The translations under genes were made by a program, and so were the position numbers. A model generated the notes under the pieces. It saw only the letters and a list, made by a program, of their open reading frames with translations. It did not search any database and was not told the DNA's origin. Below, piece by piece: positions 50,729-59,227 of a stretch of DNA of 64,000 nt (position 1 is the stretch's first letter; each line of letters opens with the position of its first letter). The stretch spans positions 1-64,000 of the forward strand of contig JACKHS010000006.1 of the NCBI GenBank assembly GCA_020638875.1, read 5' to 3'. The DNA comes from Planctomycetota bacterium (GTDB taxonomy: Bacteria; Planctomycetota; UBA1135; GCA-002686595).

Positions 50729-52063
50729 ATGAAGCTCCCCTCGTCCCGGCGCGCGCGCCTGCTCCCCTTCGCCGGCCTCGTGCTCGGCGCCTCCGCCCAC
50801 GCCCAGATCACCGTCGACGGGACGATCGCCGGCGACGCCTACGGGGGCGCCCTCGGCATCCAGTCCGTGGAGACGGGCTTCGGCGACAACTTCAGCGAAC
50901 TCGACGCCGTCTACGGCGCGATCTACGGCGGCCGGCTCCACCTCGCCCTCACCGGCAACCTCGAGAACAACTTCAACAAGCTCGAGGTCTTCATCGACTC
51001 GGTCCCCGGCGGCGAGAACGTGTTGAGCGGCACGCCGGGTAACGACAACGCGTTCAACATGACGGGCCTGCGCTTCGACGCGGGCTTCGGCGCCGACTAC
51101 CACCTGATCCTGCGCCGCGGCTTCTCCGGCGTCTCGCGCTTCGACGTCGACTTCAGCCAGATCGGCACCGGCAACTACTCCTCCTACGGCGACGTGTTCG
51201 GCGGCAGCGACACCGGCGCGGGCGCGACGGGCGTGGGCATCAACGCCAGCCCGATCCTGGTCGCCTACGACGGCAGCAACGTCGCCGGCGTGCTCGGCGG
51301 CAGCGCGATCGCGGACTTCAGCGCGGCGCTCGCCGTGCAGACGGGCACGGAGCTCGGCATCTCGCTGGCCGACCTCGGCAGCCCGAGCGGCGCGATCCGC
51401 GTCTGTGCCTTCGTCAACAACCAGGACCACAACTACGCCTCCAACCAGTTCCTGGGCGGCGTCCCGGCTCCGCAGGGCAACCTCGGCAGCGACGGCAACG
51501 GCACGTTCACCGGGGTCTGCAACTTCGACCTCAACAACTTCGCCGGCGACCAGTACGTCACGGTCGCCATGCCGGCGCTCGGCATCGCGTACTGCAACGG
51601 CAACGGCAGCGGCACGGCCTGCCCCTGCGGCAACGACAACGACGGCTCGGCCGGCGTCGCGGGCTGCGCGCTGGCGAGCGGCCCCAACTGCAACAATCCG
51701 GGCGGCGGCGTGACGCTGCGCGGCACGGGCACGCGCAGCGTCTCGCTGGACGACGCGGTCCTGCACGTGACCGGCGCCCAGAGCGGCCAGCCGGGGCTGT
51801 TCTTCCGCGCCGACCAGTCGGTGCTCGGCGGCAACGGCCAGGTCTTCGGCGACGGCCTGCGCTGCGCCGGCGGCACGGTGGTGCGCCTGCAGATCACCGC
51901 GGCCGACGCCACGGGCGACGCGCAGACCTCGGTCTCGCTGAGCGCGGGCCTCGTGCCCGGCGACGTGCGCCGCTTCCAGTACTGGTGCCGCGTACCCGGC
52001 TGCACGCCGTGCGGCGCGGGCTTCACGACCTCGAACGGCTACGTGGTCGTCTTCGAGCCCTGA
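50729..52063 (+). CDS. Secreted protein with Cys-rich C-terminal module
   Basis: 444 residues; signal peptide LLPFAGLVLGASAHAQ. The N-terminal 290 residues form an unassigned beta-rich domain that starts VDGTIAGDAYGGALGIQSVE and has LALTGNLENNFNKLEVFID. The C-terminal module begins at nt 51,581 (GIAYCNGNGSGTACPCGND), with LFFRADQSVLGGNGQVFGDG and GLVPGDVRRFQYWCRVPGC. It is a close paralogue of the 52,266 gene and shares the last 150 residues with the 37,830 and 39,852 genes. Confidence 0.85.
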   Translation: MKLPSSRRARLLPFAGLVLGASAHAQITVDGTIAGDAYGGALGIQSVETGFGDNFSELDAVYGAIYGGRLHLALTGNLENNFNKLEVFIDSVPGGENVLSGTPGNDNAFNMTGLRFDAGFGADYHLILRRGFSGVSRFDVDFSQIGTGNYSSYGDVFGGSDTGAGATGVGINASPILVAYDGSNVAGVLGGSAIADFSAALAVQTGTELGISLADLGSPSGAIRVCAFVNNQDHNYASNQFLGGVPAPQGNLGSDGNGTFTGVCNFDLNNFAGDQYVTVAMPALGIAYCNGNGSGTACPCGNDNDGSAGVAGCALASGPNCNNPGGGVTLRGTGTRSVSLDDAVLHVTGAQSGQPGLFFRADQSVLGGNGQVFGDGLRCAGGTVVRLQITAADATGDAQTSVSLSAGLVPGDVRRFQYWCRVPGCTPCGAGFTTSNGYVVVFEP

Positions 52064-52087
52064 GCGGCGACGCGCGACGCGCGCGGC

Positions 52088-52125
52088 GGCGGCCGCTCCC
52101 GGTGACGACGCCGGGAGCGGCCGCC
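52088..52125 (+). terminator. Perfect 15-bp hairpin after 50,729 gene
   Basis: GGCGGCCGCTCCCGG (52,088-52,102) pairs perfectly with CCGGGAGCGGCCGCC (52,111-52,125), 8-base loop. No T-run. Confidence 0.65.
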
Positions 52126-52265
52126 GTGACTATGCCCGAATATTCACGCGGAGCGGGGCTCGAGGATTCACGCCGAGCGGACGCGCGCGCAGCACTCCCC
52201 AGGTCGGCGCGCGACGAGTACCTTCGGTCCTTCGAACCCACCGGTACCTCAACCCCGCCTTCACC

Positions 52266-53576
52266 ATGCGTCCCACTTCGATGCTGTTCCTCGCCGCGCC
52301 GGCGCTCGCCGCGACGGCTGCGGCCCAAGTCGTCGACGGCTCGATCGCCGGCGATCCCTACGGCGCCGCGCGCTCCATCCAGACCGTCGAGACCAACTTC
52401 GGCGACAACTTCAGCGAGCTCGACGCCGCCTACGCCACGGTGAGCGGCGGCAAGCTGTACCTCGCGCTGACCGGCAACCTCGAGAACAACTTCAACAAGC
52501 TCGAGATCTTCCTCGACACGAAGGCCGGCGGCGAGAACGTGCTCAGCGGCGTCCCCGGCAACGACGGCGCGAACGTGATGGCCGGCCTGACCTTCGACGC
52601 GGGCTTCGAGGCCGACTACCACGTCATCCTGCGCCGCGGCCTCGGCAAGTTCGACGTCGACTTCGCCGAGCTCGGCACGGCGAACGTCTCGAGCTACTTC
52701 GACGTGTTCGTCGGCTCGGAGACGGGCAGCGGCGTGACCGGCGTCGGCCCGGCCAACGCGAGCCCGATCGACGTCGCCTTCGACGGCTCCAACGTCGCCG
52801 GCGTGCTGGGCGGCATCAACGCCGCGGACCCGGTCGCCGCCGGCGCGGTGCAGACCGGCATCGAGCTCGGCATCGCGCTCGCCGACCTCGGCAGCACGGG
52901 CACGGGCATCAAGATCTGCGCGTTCGTCAACGGCAGCAGCCACAACTACGCCTCGAACCAGTTCCTCGGCGGCCTGGCCGCGCCGCAGGACAACCTGGGC
53001 GGCGACGGCGCCGGCAACTTCACCGGCCTGCTGAACTTCGACCTCAACGCGTTCGCCGGCAACCAGTACTTCGAGCTCGGCCCGCAGGTGCCCGGCACGG
53101 CCTACTGCAACGGCGACGGCTCGAGCGTGCCGTGCCCGTGCGGCAACAACAACGACGGCTCGGCCGGCATCGCGGGCTGCGCGACGTTCAGCGGCCCCAA
53201 CTGCAACGCGTTCGCCGCCGGCGTGACGCTGCGCGGCACGGGCTCGAGCAGCCTCGCGGCGAACGACGCCGTGCTGCAGGTCGCCAACGCGCAGAACAAC
53301 CAGCCCGGCCTGTTCTTCCGCGCCGACAACGCGATCAACGGCGGCGGCGGCGTGGTCTTCGGCGACGGCCTGCGCTGCGCCGGCGGCAACGTCGTGCGCC
53401 TGCAGATCGCGCCGGCGAACGCCAGCGGTCAGGCCAGCACCTCGGTCTCGATCAGCGCGGGTCTGGTCGCCGGTGACGTGAAGCGCTTCCAGTACTGGTG
53501 CCGCATCCCCGGCTGCTCGCCGTGCGGCTCGTCCTTCACGCTCTCGAACGGCTACGAGATCACCTTCACGCCCTGA
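52266..53576 (+). CDS. Secreted protein with Cys-rich C-terminal module (paralogue)
   Basis: 436 residues, head-to-tail paralogue of the 50,729 gene in both domains: VDGSIAGDPYGAARSIQTVE, LALTGNLENNFNKLEIFLD, and the C-terminal module from nt 53,094 (GTAYCNGDGSSVPCPCGNN). Signal peptide FLAAPALAATAAAQ. TACCTT (52,219-52,224) is a possible -10, 41 bases upstream. Because the two genes share domains, terminal hairpins and order, tandem duplication is the simplest origin. Confidence 0.85.
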   Translation: MRPTSMLFLAAPALAATAAAQVVDGSIAGDPYGAARSIQTVETNFGDNFSELDAAYATVSGGKLYLALTGNLENNFNKLEIFLDTKAGGENVLSGVPGNDGANVMAGLTFDAGFEADYHVILRRGLGKFDVDFAELGTANVSSYFDVFVGSETGSGVTGVGPANASPIDVAFDGSNVAGVLGGINAADPVAAGAVQTGIELGIALADLGSTGTGIKICAFVNGSSHNYASNQFLGGLAAPQDNLGGDGAGNFTGLLNFDLNAFAGNQYFELGPQVPGTAYCNGDGSSVPCPCGNNNDGSAGIAGCATFSGPNCNAFAAGVTLRGTGSSSLAANDAVLQVANAQNNQPGLFFRADNAINGGGGVVFGDGLRCAGGNVVRLQIAPANASGQASTSVSISAGLVAGDVKRFQYWCRIPGCSPCGSSFTLSNGYEITFTP

Positions 53577-53599
53577 GCGTCGCGCGCGACGCGCCAGCG

Positions 53600-53636
53600 C
53601 GCGGGCCGCTCCCTCCGACCGGGGGAGCGGCCCGCG
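53600..53636 (+). terminator. Perfect 14-bp hairpin after 52,266 gene
   Basis: CGCGGGCCGCTCCC (53,600-53,613) pairs perfectly with GGGAGCGGCCCGCG (53,623-53,636), 9-base loop. It shares the CCGCTCCC/GGGAGCGG arms with the hairpin at 52,088. No T-run. Confidence 0.65.
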
Positions 53637-53727
53637 TCGTCCTGTGGGGAGTCGCGGGAGCGTGCCCGGCCGCGGCCGCCCCGGTCCCGGGCGGTGCGTG
53701 GCGGCTCCGCGACGCAGGCGACGACGT

Positions 53728-54004
53728 GCCGCCAGGAGCCGCGAGGCCGGCGAGGCCGGGCGATCGCGAAGCCCACCGGGTGCGGTCCTGAAGAGATCGG
53801 GCTAGCCCGGTCTCTCCAGGAACGCGTGCGCCAGGCACAGCAACTCGGTTCCTGGCGGTGCTTTGCGGATCCTGGCGACGCAGGCGACCCTGAACGGGTC
53901 GTCGAGGACGTCAGGATTCGCAACGTACCGCCAGGGGCCGAGAGGCCGGCAACGCCGGCCGGTTGCGAAGGCTGGCGGGCGCGGTCCTGAAGAGATCGGG
54001 CTAG
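53728..54004 (+). repeat. Two-copy direct repeat in upstream region of 54,043 gene
   Basis: Copy 1 (53,728-53,805) and copy 2 (53,937-54,004) share CCGCCAGG-GGCCG-AGGCCGGC words and the exact block GCGGTCCTGAAGAGATCGGG followed by CTAG. Copy 2 ends in TAGGAT (54,002-54,007), a hexamer of the -10-like family 35 bases before ATG 54043; copy 1 has TAGCCC there. A duplicated promoter region is likely. No gene is found in 53,577-54,042. Confidence 0.75.
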
Positions 54005-54042
54005 GATCGCGGAACCCTCCACGACCCCCGACCCAGCCCCCG

Positions 54043-55338
54043 ATGAAGCTCCGCCACCTCTCGCTCGCCGCGCTCGCCGGCGCCCTGCTGCTCGCCGCCG
54101 ACGCCGCCGCCCAGCGCGGCGCGCAACCCGCGGCGCCTGCGCCGACGCAAGTCGCGCCCAACGTCTACCCCGGCCCGATCCAGGGCAACGCGCGTCAACA
54201 GCAGCTCGGCCTCGGCCAACGGCCGGCGATCATGCTGACGGGCTACTGGCCGCCGACGAACGAGGCGGTGCGCCGCTTCAGCGACGACCCGGTGCAGAAC
54301 CCGCTGGGCTGGATCGGCTCGGACTGGGAAGGCCGCGGCTACGACGTGTACGCCTACTTCCCCGAGTTCACGCCGCCGACCTGCACGAGCTGCGGCACGG
54401 GCAGCGGCGACCTCGAGGTCGACTACCAGGACACCTCGGCCGACTTCTGGCCGCTCGCCGACGCGATCAAGCCCATCGCCATCATCACGTTCAGCCGCAC
54501 GAACGCGACGCTGAGCTGGGAGGTGGAGATGAACCAGTACAACCGCTCCACGTGGATCAACGACTACGTGGCGCCGCTGCAGCCGACGCCCGCGCCGCCG
54601 GACGCGAGCGTGCCCGCCGGAACGCTGCGCCTGTCGGCCCTGCCGGTGCAGGAGATCATCGACAACGTGCTCGACGCGAACCTCGGGCTCAACGCCTTCA
54701 TCTGCTTCAGCGGCAGCGCCGGCGGGTTCCTGAGCGAGTTCATCGCCTACCACGGCGTGTGGTACCAGGCGATCCACGCGTCGCCCAGCGACCCGGCCTG
54801 GTGCGTGGCCGCCGGTCACGTGCACGTCGGCTCGGGCGTGCCGTGGGGCAAGGCCCAGGACGCGGTCGAGGTCACGCTGCGCACCGTGATCCACTACGTC
54901 GACACGATCGTCGACCCGACCGTGCTGCCGGTGGACCTGTACTGCCCGACGACGACCAACTCGGCCGGCACCGGCGCCATGCTCACGACCGCGGGCTCCA
55001 CGTCGATCAGCGCGAACTCGCTGCGCTTCCTCGTCACCGACACGCCGCCCTCGGCCGCGGGCCTGCTGCTCTACTCGGCCGGACAGGCGTCGGTGCCGTG
55101 GGGCAACGGCACGCGCTGCATCGCGAACCCCTTCGTGCGCGTGAACCCGGTGGGCGCCTCGAACGCGCAGGGCTTCGTCGACCGCGCGGTCGACCTCTCC
55201 TCCTCGCCGCTCGGCGCGGGCACGGCGGCGGTCACGGCCGGCAGCACGTGGTACTTCCAGTACGCCTTCCGCGACGTCGCGGGCGGCGGCGCGCTGTTCG
55301 ACTCGACGAACGGCGCAGCGGTGACCTTCGGTCCGTGA
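54043..55338 (+). CDS. Secreted pyroglutamyl-peptidase-like protein
   Basis: 431 residues; signal peptide SLAALAGALLLAADAAAQ. The central part (60-300) recalls the C15 pyrrolidone-carboxylate peptidase fold as kept in secreted planctomycete proteins: GYWPPTNEAVRRFSDDP, WEGRGYDVYAYFPEF, then SGSAGGFLSEFIAY where C15 enzymes have the AGxxxCN nucleophile, and AGHVHVG matching GFIHVP. The Cys position is Ser here. A C-terminal tail of 100 residues (GLLLYSAGQASVPWGNGTRC...) is a short form of the module seen in other secreted proteins. GTG of the next gene overlaps by 4 bases. Confidence 0.6.
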   Translation: MKLRHLSLAALAGALLLAADAAAQRGAQPAAPAPTQVAPNVYPGPIQGNARQQQLGLGQRPAIMLTGYWPPTNEAVRRFSDDPVQNPLGWIGSDWEGRGYDVYAYFPEFTPPTCTSCGTGSGDLEVDYQDTSADFWPLADAIKPIAIITFSRTNATLSWEVEMNQYNRSTWINDYVAPLQPTPAPPDASVPAGTLRLSALPVQEIIDNVLDANLGLNAFICFSGSAGGFLSEFIAYHGVWYQAIHASPSDPAWCVAAGHVHVGSGVPWGKAQDAVEVTLRTVIHYVDTIVDPTVLPVDLYCPTTTNSAGTGAMLTTAGSTSISANSLRFLVTDTPPSAAGLLLYSAGQASVPWGNGTRCIANPFVRVNPVGASNAQGFVDRAVDLSSSPLGAGTAAVTAGSTWYFQYAFRDVAGGGALFDSTNGAAVTFGP

Positions 55339-55808
55339 GCCGCGCCGGTGTGCGCCGCCCGCGCCCCCTCGCGACGGGCTTCCTGATGGCCTTCCTCGTG
55401 CCGCCGGCGGTCTTCGTGATCGTCGGCGCGCGCGCGGGCATGGGGGCCGGCGGCGCGCTGGCGGCCTGCGCCGAGCAGTACGTCGCCGCGCGCACGAACC
55501 TCGCGCTGCTCGGGCTCGTCGGGTGCGTGCCGCTGGTGCTCCTCGGCATGCTGCTGCGCCTCGCGCGGCGCGCGCTGGACGACCCGGCGCGGCGCGCGGC
55601 GGTCGCGTGGTCCGGCGTCCTGCCCGCGCTCGCCGTGCAGGTCTGGGCGCACGCGAGCTACTGGCGACTGTTCCTCCCCGAGCGCGAACCGCCGCCGTTC
55701 CCCCACGGCCTGGAGTTCGTCCTCACGCCGATGATGCACGCGCCGGTGGCGATGCTCGTCTGCGTCACGCTGACGTGGCTCCTCACGCGGACGCCGCGCG
55801 CGGCCTGA
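55335..55808 (+). CDS. Small membrane protein
   Basis: 157 residues from GTG 55335, overlapping the previous stop by 4 bases (ATG 55386 is an alternative). Four hydrophobic helices: FLMAFLVPPAVFVIVGARA, LALLGLVGCVPLVLLGMLL, VAWSGVLPALAVQVW and MLVCVTLTWLLT. No family recognised. Coupling suggests a function with the secreted peptidase-like protein, for example as an anchor or exporter, which is inference. Confidence 0.65.
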   Translation: MSRAGVRRPRPLATGFLMAFLVPPAVFVIVGARAGMGAGGALAACAEQYVAARTNLALLGLVGCVPLVLLGMLLRLARRALDDPARRAAVAWSGVLPALAVQVWAHASYWRLFLPEREPPPFPHGLEFVLTPMMHAPVAMLVCVTLTWLLTRTPRAA

Positions 55809-55874
55809 GACGGCGCGGGCCGGGCAGCGCCCGGGAGCACGAGCTGGAAGCCCCGCCGCCGGCCCGCGGACGGC

Positions 55875-58800
55875 TCAGGGCAGGAGCGGACGCGCGGCGC
55901 GCATCCCGATGGCCTGGGCCTTCGCGTTCGGCGCGCGGTAGGCGCGGAAGGAGCAGCGCGAGACGTGGGCGCGGTCGAGGTAGTCGCCCCCGCGAGAGGT
56001 CCGGATGATCTCGTAGAACTCGGGCTCCCGCAGGCCGTCGCCCGCGCGCGCGGGGTTGCTGTAGCGGCCGAACCAGTCGCGACACCACTCGGACAGGTTG
56101 CCGTGCATGTCGTAGAGCCCGAACGGGTTCGGCTCGTAGGTCCCGACCGGCGCGGGCCCCTTGAAGTGATCGTCCCACGGCTCGCCCTGACCCCACGGCG
56201 GATCGACGGTGCTGCCCGTGTGGTCGAGGAGGTTGGCGACCCGCTCCAGGCTCGCGGCTTCGGGGCCGCTCGACCACGGCCAGCCGGTCCCGGCGCGACA
56301 GCCGTACTCCCACTGCGACTCGGTGGGCAGGGCGAGCGCGTGCTCGCGCATGAGCTCCGTGCACATCATCCAGTCGACCTGCTCGACCGGGTGGCTGTCT
56401 TGGATCTCCACGGGGATCCCGTTGTAGGTGGTGCCGACGATGTACCAGCTCGGCCACTCCCCGTCGCTGAGCCGCGCCCACTGCCCCTGCGTCAGCTCGT
56501 ACTTCGCGAGCAGGAAGGGCGCCAGCGAGACCTCGTGGACGGGCATCTCCTCCGGCTCGACGTAGGCGCAGTAGTTCGGCGCGGCCGGGTCCTGGTCCTG
56601 ACCGCCCATGAGGAAGCTGCCGCCCGGCAGCAACACGAACACGATGCCGCGCCCGTTCCTGTCGAGCTCGGCGCCGTCCGCGTAGCTGGGCACCTCGATC
56701 GCTCCCGGGTCGGGCTGCGTCGCCGCGTCCCACGCCGAGCGCAGGTGGTAGAACTCCCACAGCTTCGACTGCGGGTTCATGCCCAGCGGGATCAGCCCCA
56801 TCTGCGGCGTGAGGTCGATCGGCACCCGCGCGTAGAGCTCGCTGGCCGTGACCCCATCGGCCCGCGCGATCGCCTCGCGAGCCTCCCGCCAGCGTCCGGC
56901 GTGGCGCGTGATCGTCAGCTCCTCGACGCGCTCCGCCCACCGCACGCGGCGCGCGACGTCCTCGACCTCCTGGGCCTCGAAGGCCTCGATCCCGGCCGCG
57001 AGCTCGGCCAGCGCGCCGTGCAAGAACTCGTCCGTGTCGGCGGTGAAGGCCCAGGTCGAGCGCTGCTCCACCTCCTCGCGCAACGCCTCGACCTGACTCG
57101 CCAGGCTGTCGATCACCGCGGCGAAGCTCGCTTCGGAGAACTCCCACTCGGTGCGGCCCAGGAGCTCGCGCATGGACTGGAACTGCGCGCGCTGCGCCGC
57201 GGGCGCGCCGTCCAGCGCGGCCTGGCTGTGCTCGAGCGCTTCCGCGTGGAGGCCGTTCGCCAGGCAGGCCCAGGCGAGGGTGTCGAGGATGGCCGAGCGG
57301 CCCGGCGCACCTGCGTCGAGCGTCGCCAGCGCGCGGCGAGCGAGCGCCAGCCCTTCGGCTTCACGGCCGAAGTCCCGCCGCTCCGGGTCGATCAGCGGCC
57401 AGGCGAGCTCGTTGATCGCCTCGGCCGTGTCCGGCAGCTCGACGCCCGCGAGGTCGAAGGCCGGCGGCTCCGCCGCGCCCGTTCGCACCGCGGCGGCCCT
57501 GCGCCAGCACGCCAGCTTGGCCGTGAGCCTCGCGAGCTCCTCGGCGCGCGGGTGGCTCGCGCGCTCCTGCGCGACCTCCTCGGCGCTCTGCGCGAGCGCG
57601 CGCTTCTCCAGGGCCGCGAGCGTGTCCTTCAGCCCCGCGAGCGCGTCCTCCAGCGGCTGCGCCTGCTGCGACTGCCAGTCCCGCAGCGCCTCCAGCTTCT
57701 CGGGCCAGGCCGGGATCATCGTGGCCGCGGCCTGCTTCGCGGCATCGAGGCGCACGAACTGCGACAGCCGGTTGAAGTTCGCGAGGTTCGCCTCGGCGTC
57801 CTCGCGCGCCTCCTGCTCCAGCGCGCGGGCGTCGTTCGCGGCCGTCGCCGACTCCTCCGCGCGGTCGCGCTGCTGGTCGGCCTCGCGCCAGAACCAGAGG
57901 GAGACGGCGAGACCGATCGCGATGACGCCCGTCAGCGCGACGCCGTACTTCTGCGTCCGCTTGAGCGCGAGCGCCTTCACGGTCGCCTCGTGCGCGCGCG
58001 ACTCGGTCTCGACGACGTACGCGTGCACGGCCTCGGCGACGGCCGCCGCCGACTCGGGCCGGTCGTCGGGGTGCGGCTGGAGGCAGCGCGTCGAGAGCGC
58101 GACGAGCTCCGCATCGGCACCGCACTGGGCCAGCCGCTCGTGCGCGTCGTCGAGCTTGCCGCGCATCGCCTGGGACAGCATCTCGTTCAGCGAGCCGAGG
58201 TAGGGCGGCAGCCCGGTCAGGATCTCGCACAGGATCGCGCCGAGCGCGAACACGTCCGAGCGGCGGTCCATCGCCTCGACGTCGCCCAGCGCCTGCTCGC
58301 GGGGCATGTAGGCCGGCGTGCCCATCACCGACCCCACGATCGAGCGGGTGCTGTCGCCGCGCGAGCGCACCGTCTCGATGACGCTCACCGGCGCGTCCGC
58401 TTCGCTCTCGGCTTCGTCGCGCGGCGCGTCGCCGCCCTGCAGGACCTTGCCCATGCCCCAGTCGACGACCTGCACCTCGCCGAAGCTGCCGATCATGACG
58501 TTCGCGGGCTTCAGGTCGCGGTGCACCACGCCGCGCGCGTGCGCGTAGGCCATCGTCTGGCAGATCTGCTCGAAGATCGCGAGGAACTCGCCCCGGCGAT
58601 CGGCGGGCGAGCTCCGCGCCGCCAGCTTGTCGGCCAGCGTCTCGCCCTTGACCATCTTCATGGCGAAGAACGGACTGCCGTCGACCATGCCGAGCTCGTA
58701 CACCGGCACGATGCCGGGGTGCTGCAGCTGACCGCCGATCTGCGCCTCCTCCACGAAGCGATGCAGGATCTGGGCGTGCTCCCGGTACCTCGGGTGCAGG

Positions 58801-59087
58801 AACTTCATCGCCACGTCGCGCCCGAGGTCCGCGTCGCGGCCGCGATAGACGGCGCCGACGCCGCCCTCGCCGAGCAGCCCCAAGACCCGGTAGCGCGCGC
58901 GGGGCTCCGGGTCGCTCGCGGCCCCCGCTGCCTGCTCCGTCCCTGGCTCCGCGGACTCGGGATCGCGGAGGTGGACGCTCGGCCTCGAGCCGAGGCGACC
59001 GGCGAGCAGGTGGAGGATGCTCTTGGTGTCGCCCGCCGCTTCGGGCGAGCGCTCGTCACCTGAGTGCGGAGGCTGCTGCGTGGACAT
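55875..59087 (-). CDS. Ser/Thr protein kinase fused to formylglycine-generating-enzyme-like domain
   Basis: 1070 residues from ATG 59087. Kinase domain about 65-350: Gly loop LLGEGGVGAVYRG, Lys95 (VAMKFL), catalytic HRDLKPAN (189-196), and DWG instead of DFG (209-211). A membrane helix lies near 395 (YGVALTGVIAIGLAVSLWFW). Then a long coiled coil/TPR-like stretch, and at the C-terminus a sulfatase-modifying-factor fold: PGGSFLMGG, EEMPVHEVSLAPFLLAKYE, LPTESQWEYGCRAGTG, GLYDMHGNLSEWCRDWF, SRGGDYLDRA. Such fusions are planctomycete-like; the outer domain probably senses rather than makes formylglycine, which is not shown. Confidence 0.93.
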   Translation of the reverse strand: MSTQQPPHSGDERSPEAAGDTKSILHLLAGRLGSRPSVHLRDPESAEPGTEQAAGAASDPEPRARYRVLGLLGEGGVGAVYRGRDADLGRDVAMKFLHPRYREHAQILHRFVEEAQIGGQLQHPGIVPVYELGMVDGSPFFAMKMVKGETLADKLAARSSPADRRGEFLAIFEQICQTMAYAHARGVVHRDLKPANVMIGSFGEVQVVDWGMGKVLQGGDAPRDEAESEADAPVSVIETVRSRGDSTRSIVGSVMGTPAYMPREQALGDVEAMDRRSDVFALGAILCEILTGLPPYLGSLNEMLSQAMRGKLDDAHERLAQCGADAELVALSTRCLQPHPDDRPESAAAVAEAVHAYVVETESRAHEATVKALALKRTQKYGVALTGVIAIGLAVSLWFWREADQQRDRAEESATAANDARALEQEAREDAEANLANFNRLSQFVRLDAAKQAAATMIPAWPEKLEALRDWQSQQAQPLEDALAGLKDTLAALEKRALAQSAEEVAQERASHPRAEELARLTAKLACWRRAAAVRTGAAEPPAFDLAGVELPDTAEAINELAWPLIDPERRDFGREAEGLALARRALATLDAGAPGRSAILDTLAWACLANGLHAEALEHSQAALDGAPAAQRAQFQSMRELLGRTEWEFSEASFAAVIDSLASQVEALREEVEQRSTWAFTADTDEFLHGALAELAAGIEAFEAQEVEDVARRVRWAERVEELTITRHAGRWREAREAIARADGVTASELYARVPIDLTPQMGLIPLGMNPQSKLWEFYHLRSAWDAATQPDPGAIEVPSYADGAELDRNGRGIVFVLLPGGSFLMGGQDQDPAAPNYCAYVEPEEMPVHEVSLAPFLLAKYELTQGQWARLSDGEWPSWYIVGTTYNGIPVEIQDSHPVEQVDWMMCTELMREHALALPTESQWEYGCRAGTGWPWSSGPEAASLERVANLLDHTGSTVDPPWGQGEPWDDHFKGPAPVGTYEPNPFGLYDMHGNLSEWCRDWFGRYSNPARAGDGLREPEFYEIIRTSRGGDYLDRAHVSRCSFRAYRAPNAKAQAIGMRAARPLLP

Positions 59088-59122
59088 GCTGAAGCGCGGG
59101 CGGGCCGGAGGAGCTCGGCGGG

Positions 59123-59128
59123 AGGATA
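59123..59128 (-). promoter_or_regulatory. -10-like TATCCT upstream of kinase gene
   Basis: AGGATA on + reads TATCCT on the minus strand, 35 bases before ATG 59087. The spacing matches that at 46,753. Confidence 0.5.
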
Positions 59129-59227
59129 CGGGATCCGAGCGGCCCTCCCGAGCCCCGCGTCGCCCTCCTCCCCGCGCGGGCCACCGCGGTGGCTCGGCGA
59201 GCTTCCGATCCGTTCCCCGGCCCGGCC

